DNA from: Acidobacteria bacterium UBA2994
GTDB lineage: Bacteria; Acidobacteriota; Vicinamibacteria; Vicinamibacterales; UBA8438
Assembly: GCA_002346545.1 (NCBI GenBank)
Contig: DEAA01000032.1
Coordinates: 123,312 to 177,373, forward strand
Direction: 5' to 3'
DNA length: 54,062 nucleotides
Both the position numbers and the translations under genes were made by a program. The notes under the pieces were generated by a model. It searched no databases. It was not told the origin of the DNA and was given only the letters and a program-made list of their open reading frames with translations. Below, piece by piece: positions 49,253 through 54,062 of this stretch (positions are counted from its first letter, which is position 1; each line of letters starts with the position of its first letter).

Positions 49253-52174
49253 TTATACCGACTGACCTTGGTGGGAGGGGGCCGGATCCAGAGCAGTCGA
49301 CAGTTCAGCCAATAGCTCCACTGGATGTGAGGCCGTGGTCTTGGCGAGATCGTGCACCTGATGGCGGCATGACACGCCCGAGGCGACCAGTCGCTCGTCG
49401 GACGAGAGTGCGCGGGCGGCTGGCAGCAGACGGCGTTCGCCGATCGCGGCCGACACGTCGAAGTGCTCGGTGGCGTAGCCGAATGAGCCGGCCATGCCGC
49501 AGCAGCCCGCATCGAGGGTGACAACCTCGGCGCCGGGGATTCGAGACAACAATGCCTGGGCCGGCGGCACCAGACCGAGCGACTTCTGGTGGCAATGGCC
49601 GTGAAGGAGGAGCCGGCGTGGTCCAGGCCGCAGATCGAGCGATACTGCGCCGGAACCGAGGGCGGCTTCGAGCCACTCCTCGAAGAGGCGGCTCGCATCG
49701 GCGACCGCCCGTGCCTGCTTCCGCAACTCGCCGCCGCGCACCAGGTCGGGTAGGTCGTCCCGGAGCGCCGAGAGGCAGCTAGGCTCGAGTACCACCAGCG
49801 GCCGACCGGTGGCGATCCGCTCGTGTAGCGCCCGCACCGTGACTTCGGCCTGACGCCGGGCCTCAGAGAGCAGGCCCTGCGAGATCAGCGGCCGGCCGCA
49901 GCAGACAGCGGGGCCCAGTTCGATCCCGACGCCAGCCCGGTCGCAGAGCGTCGCCGCGGCGAGGCCGATGTCGGGGTGGTAGTAGTTGGTAAACGTGTCG
50001 CGGAACAGCACGACGTCCGGCGGAGCGGTGGGAGCGGACCGCTCGGACCAGCGTTCCGAGAGCGGGGTGTCGGCCCAGGCCGGCAGCGGACGGCGCCGGT
50101 CGATGCCGAGCAGTCGTTCGTTAAGTGCTCGGACCCAGTCCATCCGGAGCCAGGGATTGACGATGCGGGCTAGAGGGCTGAGGGCGGCCGAGAGACGATG
50201 GATGCGACCGAGCACCCGGGCGCGGAGCGGCGTGCCGTGACGGCTATAGTAATCTGCCAAGAACTCGGCCTTGAACCGGGCCATGTCCACGCCGACCGGA
50301 CACTCCGACTTGCATGCCCGGCATTCGAGACACAGGTCCAGCGACTCGTACACGCCGTCGTCTCCGAGTCCAGTCTCGCCCAGTTGTCCGTTCATGGCCG
50401 AACGGAGCGCGTTGGCGCGGCCACGCGTCGAGTGAGCTTCGTCGCGCGTGGCCATGTAGGACGGGCACATGGTGCCGTCGAGTGTCTTGCGGCAGGCGCC
50501 GACGCCGCTGCACATTTCTACCGCGCGTCCGAGTCCACCGTAGCTGTCGTAGTCGAAGTACCCCTTCTGGGTCGGTGTGTCGTACTCCGGCCCGTAGCGA
50601 AGATTTGCGGTGAGGGGAGGCGTATCGACAATCTTGCCCGGGTTGAAGAGCCCGTCAGGGTCGAACGTCCGCTTGATCGTGCGAAAGGCGTCGTAGAGCT
50701 CAGGTCCGAACATCCGTTCGATGAAGGGACCACGGACCAGTCCGTCTCCGTGCTCGCCCGAAAGCGCTCCGCCATACTCCAAGACCAGTTCCGCTATGTC
50801 GTTGGCGATCGCTTCGAACTGCTGTACGCCATCCGCCGTTTTGAGGTTGACGACCGGGCGGACATGGAGACATCCGACTGACGCGTGGGCATACACGCCG
50901 GTACGGCTGCCGTGGCGTTCGACGATTTGCAGAAACCGCTCGATGTAGTCTCGGAGCTTCTCGGGCGCGACCGCCGTGTCCTCGACGAAGGAGATGCTCT
51001 TGGCGTCGCCCTTCATTGCCATCGACAGGCCGAGGGATGACTGACGCAGCTTCCAGATTCGCGCCTGGTCGGCGGGAGTCGTGGCCCGCGACGCATGTGC
51101 CGTGATGCCTCGCAGTGCCAGGTCCTGCTCGATCGCGTCCAGGCGCGGCGGAAGTTTGGCCGGGTCGTCGTCGTAGAGTTCGACGCAAAGCAGCGCGCCT
51201 GGCGTGTCGTCGCTCTGCAGCACGGCGCGGCGTAACTTGTTGAGCGCGGGATTCTCGCGAGCGTGGTCGAGGATGAAGCGGTCCATGACCTCGATGGCCG
51301 ATGGGCCATGCTCGAGGATGACGGGGGTAGCTCCGAGGGCGTCTAGCAGGCGATCGAATTCGAGCGCCATTACGGCCTTGGCGTCGGGTAGCGGCACTAG
51401 GTTGATGCGCGCTTCCACCACCACACCCAGCGTGCCCTCCGATCCGACGATCAACCGCGACAGATCGACGGGCGCTGACGGGTTCGTGAAGGCATCGAGG
51501 TTGTAGCCGCCCACCCGGCGCATGACCTTCGGGAAGCGGCGGGCTATTTCATTGGCATGCCGGTGCCCGAGTCGGCGCACTGTCTGATAGCAGCGCCCTT
51601 CCAGAGTGTCGGGATGACAGTGGCCGTCCAATTCGTCTCCCGCCATCGGACGGAAGTGCGCGACGGAGCCATCGGCCAGGGCGACATGGAGGTCCAGCAC
51701 GTGGTCGATAGTCTTGCCGTACAGTACCGATCGCGCACCGCTCGAGTTATTGCTGATCATCCCGCCCACCGTGGCCCGGTTGGCGGTTGAGATATCTGGA
51801 GCGAACCGGAGCCGATGGGGGGCGAGCGCTGCATTCAACTCGTCGAGAACGATGCCCGGTTCTACCCGAGCCCAGTGTTCCTCAATATTGACCTCTAGTA
51901 CCCGATTGAATCGCTTACCGACGTCCAGCTGGAGCCCGTGGCCGATGGCCTGTCCAGCCTGGGACGTGCCACCGCCGCGAACCGTAATCGACTGGCCGTG
52001 GCGTCTGGCGATTGCGATCGTACGCAGGATGTCCTCGCGCGACTGCACCACCACGACTCCGGTGGGTTCGATCTGATAGACGCTGGCGTCGGTGGAGTAG
52101 AGGGAGCGGCTGACGGCGTCGAACCGCACCTCTCCGGAGACCGCGGCTTCGAGATCTCGCTGAAGCTGACTCAC
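49253..52174 (-). CDS. FAD- and Fe-S-containing 2-hydroxyacid dehydrogenase (GlcD-GlcF-like fusion)
   Basis: This is a 973-residue protein from GTG 52174. Residues ~1-480 are a VAO/PCMH-type FAD domain: VVVVQSREDILRTIAIA, the FAD loop VRGGGTSQAGQAIGHGLQLD and NSSGARSVLYGK, then GEHGDGLVRG near 470. The C-terminal half has ferredoxin-type Fe-S motifs (SGVGACRKTLDGTMCPSY and LDLCLECRACKSECPVGVDM) followed by two cysteine-rich CCG modules (PAVCCGRPLISQGL, DAGCCGMAGSFGY). Such fused proteins oxidise D-lactate, D-2-hydroxyglutarate or glycolate and pass electrons to the quinone pool. It faces a glyoxylate aminotransferase gene across 132 nt, which favours glycolate as substrate, but that is inferred. 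Confidence 0.93.
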   Translation of the reverse strand: MSQLQRDLEAAVSGEVRFDAVSRSLYSTDASVYQIEPTGVVVVQSREDILRTIAIARRHGQSITVRGGGTSQAGQAIGHGLQLDVGKRFNRVLEVNIEEHWARVEPGIVLDELNAALAPHRLRFAPDISTANRATVGGMISNNSSGARSVLYGKTIDHVLDLHVALADGSVAHFRPMAGDELDGHCHPDTLEGRCYQTVRRLGHRHANEIARRFPKVMRRVGGYNLDAFTNPSAPVDLSRLIVGSEGTLGVVVEARINLVPLPDAKAVMALEFDRLLDALGATPVILEHGPSAIEVMDRFILDHARENPALNKLRRAVLQSDDTPGALLCVELYDDDPAKLPPRLDAIEQDLALRGITAHASRATTPADQARIWKLRQSSLGLSMAMKGDAKSISFVEDTAVAPEKLRDYIERFLQIVERHGSRTGVYAHASVGCLHVRPVVNLKTADGVQQFEAIANDIAELVLEYGGALSGEHGDGLVRGPFIERMFGPELYDAFRTIKRTFDPDGLFNPGKIVDTPPLTANLRYGPEYDTPTQKGYFDYDSYGGLGRAVEMCSGVGACRKTLDGTMCPSYMATRDEAHSTRGRANALRSAMNGQLGETGLGDDGVYESLDLCLECRACKSECPVGVDMARFKAEFLADYYSRHGTPLRARVLGRIHRLSAALSPLARIVNPWLRMDWVRALNERLLGIDRRRPLPAWADTPLSERWSERSAPTAPPDVVLFRDTFTNYYHPDIGLAAATLCDRAGVGIELGPAVCCGRPLISQGLLSEARRQAEVTVRALHERIATGRPLVVLEPSCLSALRDDLPDLVRGGELRKQARAVADASRLFEEWLEAALGSGAVSLDLRPGPRRLLLHGHCHQKSLGLVPPAQALLSRIPGAEVVTLDAGCCGMAGSFGYATEHFDVSAAIGERRLLPAARALSSDERLVASGVSCRHQVHDLAKTTASHPVELLAELSTALDPAPSHQGQSV

Positions 52175-52306
52175 GGTGGGCAGTTTACCCTAGCCGTCCG
52201 GGCCTTCACCTCGGACCGTGCGCCGGTTCGGTGGTAGATTGTCGGCGCAGGCCGACAGTGCGTGCCACCGTCAGCGCGGACCCAGTTGCATCCGAGCGTG
52301 AAGCCC

Positions 52307-53470
52307 ATGTCCTACCGAGCCGGTCGTCACTTTCTCCAGATTCCAGGACCGACCAACGTCCCTGAACGCGTGTTGCGGGCGATGGCTCGTCCCACGATTG
52401 ATCATCGTGGCCCCGAGTTCCAGGCGCTGGGCCACGCGGTGCTCGACGGGGTCCGCCAACTCTTTCGCACGACGTCGCCGGTGGTCATCTATCCGGCGTC
52501 CGGCACGGGCGCCTGGGAGGCGGCGCTGGTCAATACGCTGTCGCCGGGTGATCGGGTGTTGATGGCCGAGACAGGCCACTTTGCCGCGCTCTGGCAGGGC
52601 GTGGCCGAGAAGCTCGGGCTCGAGGTTGCCATGTTGCCGAGCGACTGGCGCCGTGGGGCGGATCCTGAGGCGATTGAAGCGTACCTGCGAGCCGATGCCA
52701 ACCGATTGGTTAAGGCCGTGTGTATCGTGCACAACGAGACATCGACCGGTGTGGCAAGTCGGATTCCGGCATTGAGACAGGCGATCGATCAGGCTGGGCA
52801 CCCGGCGCTCTTCATGGTCGATACCATCTCCTCACTGGCGTCGATGGATTATCGGCACGATGAATGGGCGGTCGACGTAACCGTGTCTGCGTCGCAGAAA
52901 GGGATCATGCTACCGCCGGGCCTCAGCTTTACTGCATTGAGTGAGCGCGCGCTCGGCGCCCATCTCGAGGCGACCTTACCTCGTGCGTTCTGGGACTGGA
53001 CGGCGATGCTGGCGGCCAACGAGAAGGGGTTCTTCCCGTACACCCCGGCGACCAACCTTCTCTACGGGCTGCAGGAGGCACTGGTGATGCTCGCCGACGA
53101 AGGACTGGATCAGGTCTTTGCCAGGCACGCACGGCATGCGGCGGCGACCCGCGCCGCAGTCACGGCCTGGGACCTGGAGCTGGTGTGCCAGCACCCAGAT
53201 GAGTACAGCGCGTCGTTGACTGCGGTGGTGGTGCCGGAGGGACACGACGCCGACCAGCTGAGAGCGATCGCCCTCGACGAGTACGACCTTTCGCTAGGGG
53301 TGGGCCTGGGGCGTCTCGCGGGGAAGGTGTTCCGGATCGGTCACCTGGGCGACTTGAACGACCTTAGCCTGCTCGGCACGCTGGCCGGGGTAGAGATGAG
53401 CCTCATCCGGAGCGCGATCCCTCACACCGGGGGCGGCGTCCAGGCCGCGCTGCGTTTTCTCTCAGCGTAG
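52307..53470 (+). CDS. Pyridoxal-phosphate aminotransferase (serine/alanine-glyoxylate type)
   Basis: This is 387 residues from ATG 52307; the upstream GTG at 52262 would add 15 residues that do not match. The class V aminotransferase pattern is clear: FLQIPGPTNVPERVLRAM at the N-terminus, IYPASGTGAWEAAL, the loop NETSTGVAS, FMVDTISSLASMDYRHDEW and the PLP lysine Lys198 in VSASQKGIMLPPG. This matches serine-glyoxylate/alanine-glyoxylate aminotransferases, which convert glyoxylate to glycine. It is divergent from the FAD/Fe-S dehydrogenase, so the pair may form a glycolate-to-glycine route. A short non-coding stretch with two G-runs follows the stop codon. Confidence 0.93.
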   Translation: MSYRAGRHFLQIPGPTNVPERVLRAMARPTIDHRGPEFQALGHAVLDGVRQLFRTTSPVVIYPASGTGAWEAALVNTLSPGDRVLMAETGHFAALWQGVAEKLGLEVAMLPSDWRRGADPEAIEAYLRADANRLVKAVCIVHNETSTGVASRIPALRQAIDQAGHPALFMVDTISSLASMDYRHDEWAVDVTVSASQKGIMLPPGLSFTALSERALGAHLEATLPRAFWDWTAMLAANEKGFFPYTPATNLLYGLQEALVMLADEGLDQVFARHARHAAATRAAVTAWDLELVCQHPDEYSASLTAVVVPEGHDADQLRAIALDEYDLSLGVGLGRLAGKVFRIGHLGDLNDLSLLGTLAGVEMSLIRSAIPHTGGGVQAALRFLSA

Positions 53471-53663
53471 GGACTCTTCGCTTGGCCCGGGGGGGGGCGT
53501 GCTGCTGCAGAGTGAGGAGGACCAGGATCTCGCCTCGGTATCGATGACCACGACGTTGCCGGGGGGGTGTGTTCGTCGACGACCACCCACTCGGCAACGT
53601 CCTAGTATTTCGCGGCGATTGTTTACGTAGCCAGCGGTTCGGAAGCAAGCACTTTGGCGGCAA
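53471..53663. other. Non-coding gap with G9 and G7 runs
   Basis: Runs of nine G (53489-53497) and seven G (53561-53567) sit in an otherwise gene-free 193-nt gap. A 17-codon stretch reading VFVDDHPLGNVLVFRGDCLR then TAG follows the second run (53569 onward) but has no start and may be the end of a decayed gene. Long G-runs can slip or be sequencing artefacts. No terminator is clear. Confidence 0.5.
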
Positions 53664-54062
53664 TTACTGTCCGCCGGCGTCGTCCTCTGCTCGACCGGAG
53701 CGCAGGCTGTTCTCGAGCCCGTAGTTTCCTTCGTGACAGGCGTACTCGAAGATCTGATACCCGCTATCCCTGTTCAGTGGCATGGCCACGGTCCAGGGCG
53801 AGGTGAACGGCTCGGGATCGTCGATGGTGACTTCGTAGTTGATGGTCTGGTCGTCAAGCCGGGTGAAGCGCTCGACAATAGTTAAGGCCTCGCTCTGCTG
53901 GATGCCCCTGAGCCCGCGGCTTGCGATGTTGGTGCCGATCGTGCCCTGATCGTTATAGTTCGCCGTTTCGACGATCAGGGTGTCGCCCTCCCAGCGTCCG
54001 CGAGGGTCGCCATTCCACAGCCGGATCTTTTCCGAGAGCGGGGGGCGGTCGTCGATCGGGAT
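53664..54062 (-). CDS. Secreted protein family paralogue, C-terminal part (cut by window edge)
   Basis: The minus-strand frame is open from the right edge to TAA (complement of 53664-53666), giving 132 visible codons of a protein whose start lies outside the window. Visible stretches are RLWNGDPRGRWEGDTLIVET, IVERFTRLDDQTINYEVTID and YQIFEYACHEGNYGLENSL, which line up with WEGETLVIATKNF, IERFTRLD and YEYACHEGNYGL of the protein at 1923-2927. It is therefore a paralogue of that secreted family of unknown function, ending with RAEDDAGGQ. The family typically has many copies per genome in this group. Confidence 0.85.
   Translation of the reverse strand: MPIDDRPPLSEKIRLWNGDPRGRWEGDTLIVETANYNDQGTIGTNIASRGLRGIQQSEALTIVERFTRLDDQTINYEVTIDDPEPFTSPWTVAMPLNRDSGYQIFEYACHEGNYGLENSLRSGRAEDDAGGQ

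Noticed and set aside
1..54062. Search for tRNA, rRNA, CRISPR repeats, insertion sequences and phage genes
   Set aside because: Reading the gaps by eye showed no tRNA-like T-loop or acceptor pairing, no regularly spaced repeats, no transposase or integrase motifs, and no sharp change in composition.

Overview
The window is GC-rich, densely packed bacterial chromosome with no mobile element, CRISPR array, tRNA or rRNA that I could see. Several gene types suggest Acidobacteriota, probably the Vicinamibacteria side. These are VWFA-related secreted proteins, two members of a secreted family with an EYACHEGNYGL-type C-terminus, a DUF5916 protein, secreted PQQ dehydrogenases and futalosine-pathway menaquinone genes. 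The assignment is inferred from gene content, not from a marker gene.

Layout, left. A truncated carboxylesterase (3-713) is followed by a SAM methyltransferase ORF (872-1603) interrupted by two adjacent in-frame TGA codons, with a strong hairpin just downstream. This is a candidate selenoprotein. Next come a secreted protein, a c-type cytochrome and a PQQ alcohol dehydrogenase (1923-5549). A four-gene Na+-pumping acyl-CoA decarboxylase operon (5615-9554) follows; its carboxyltransferase has an unusual membrane-anchor-like N-terminus. A periplasmic metallo-beta-lactamase-fold hydrolase lies upstream of it.

Layout, centre-left (10796-22892). This block holds a CDP-alcohol phosphotransferase, a medium-chain dehydrogenase, a degenerate 6-pyruvoyltetrahydropterin-synthase homologue, a GT4 glycosyltransferase, a methyltransferase and a flippase-like membrane protein. 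It continues with a stand-alone RibD-type reductase, a GTP cyclohydrolase II with an odd N-terminal half, a creatininase-family hydrolase, two more methyltransferases, a membrane alkaline-phosphatase-superfamily enzyme and a secreted EEP phosphatase. Overlapping reading frames and the shared GTP-to-pyrimidine/pterin chemistry suggest an undescribed pathway for a modified, glycosylated, possibly lipid-associated pterin or pyrimidine. This is the best candidate for a new system.

Layout, centre (22938-28993). Five minus-strand genes, each overlapping the next by 1-4 nt, encode an ABC exporter, two glycosyltransferases, a PIG-L deacetylase and a Trm112-like methyltransferase. They look like a second glycoconjugate assembly and export operon.

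Layout, right (29122-54062). This part is mostly metabolic and housekeeping: a DUF5916 protein, HspQ, a bacilliredoxin, DUF423, dienelactone hydrolase, mqnD-mqnB-malic enzyme-dicarboxylate symporter, a Tat-exported beta-propeller, PqiA, a cyclophilin, and a membrane MtfA-like peptidase with a SEC-C tail coupled to a Uup-type ABC-F ATPase. Two VWA proteins meet tail to tail, followed by an NHL protein. A large FAD/Fe-S 2-hydroxyacid dehydrogenase faces a glyoxylate aminotransferase, which suggests glycolate/glyoxylate metabolism. The window ends inside a paralogue of the secreted protein at 1923-2927.
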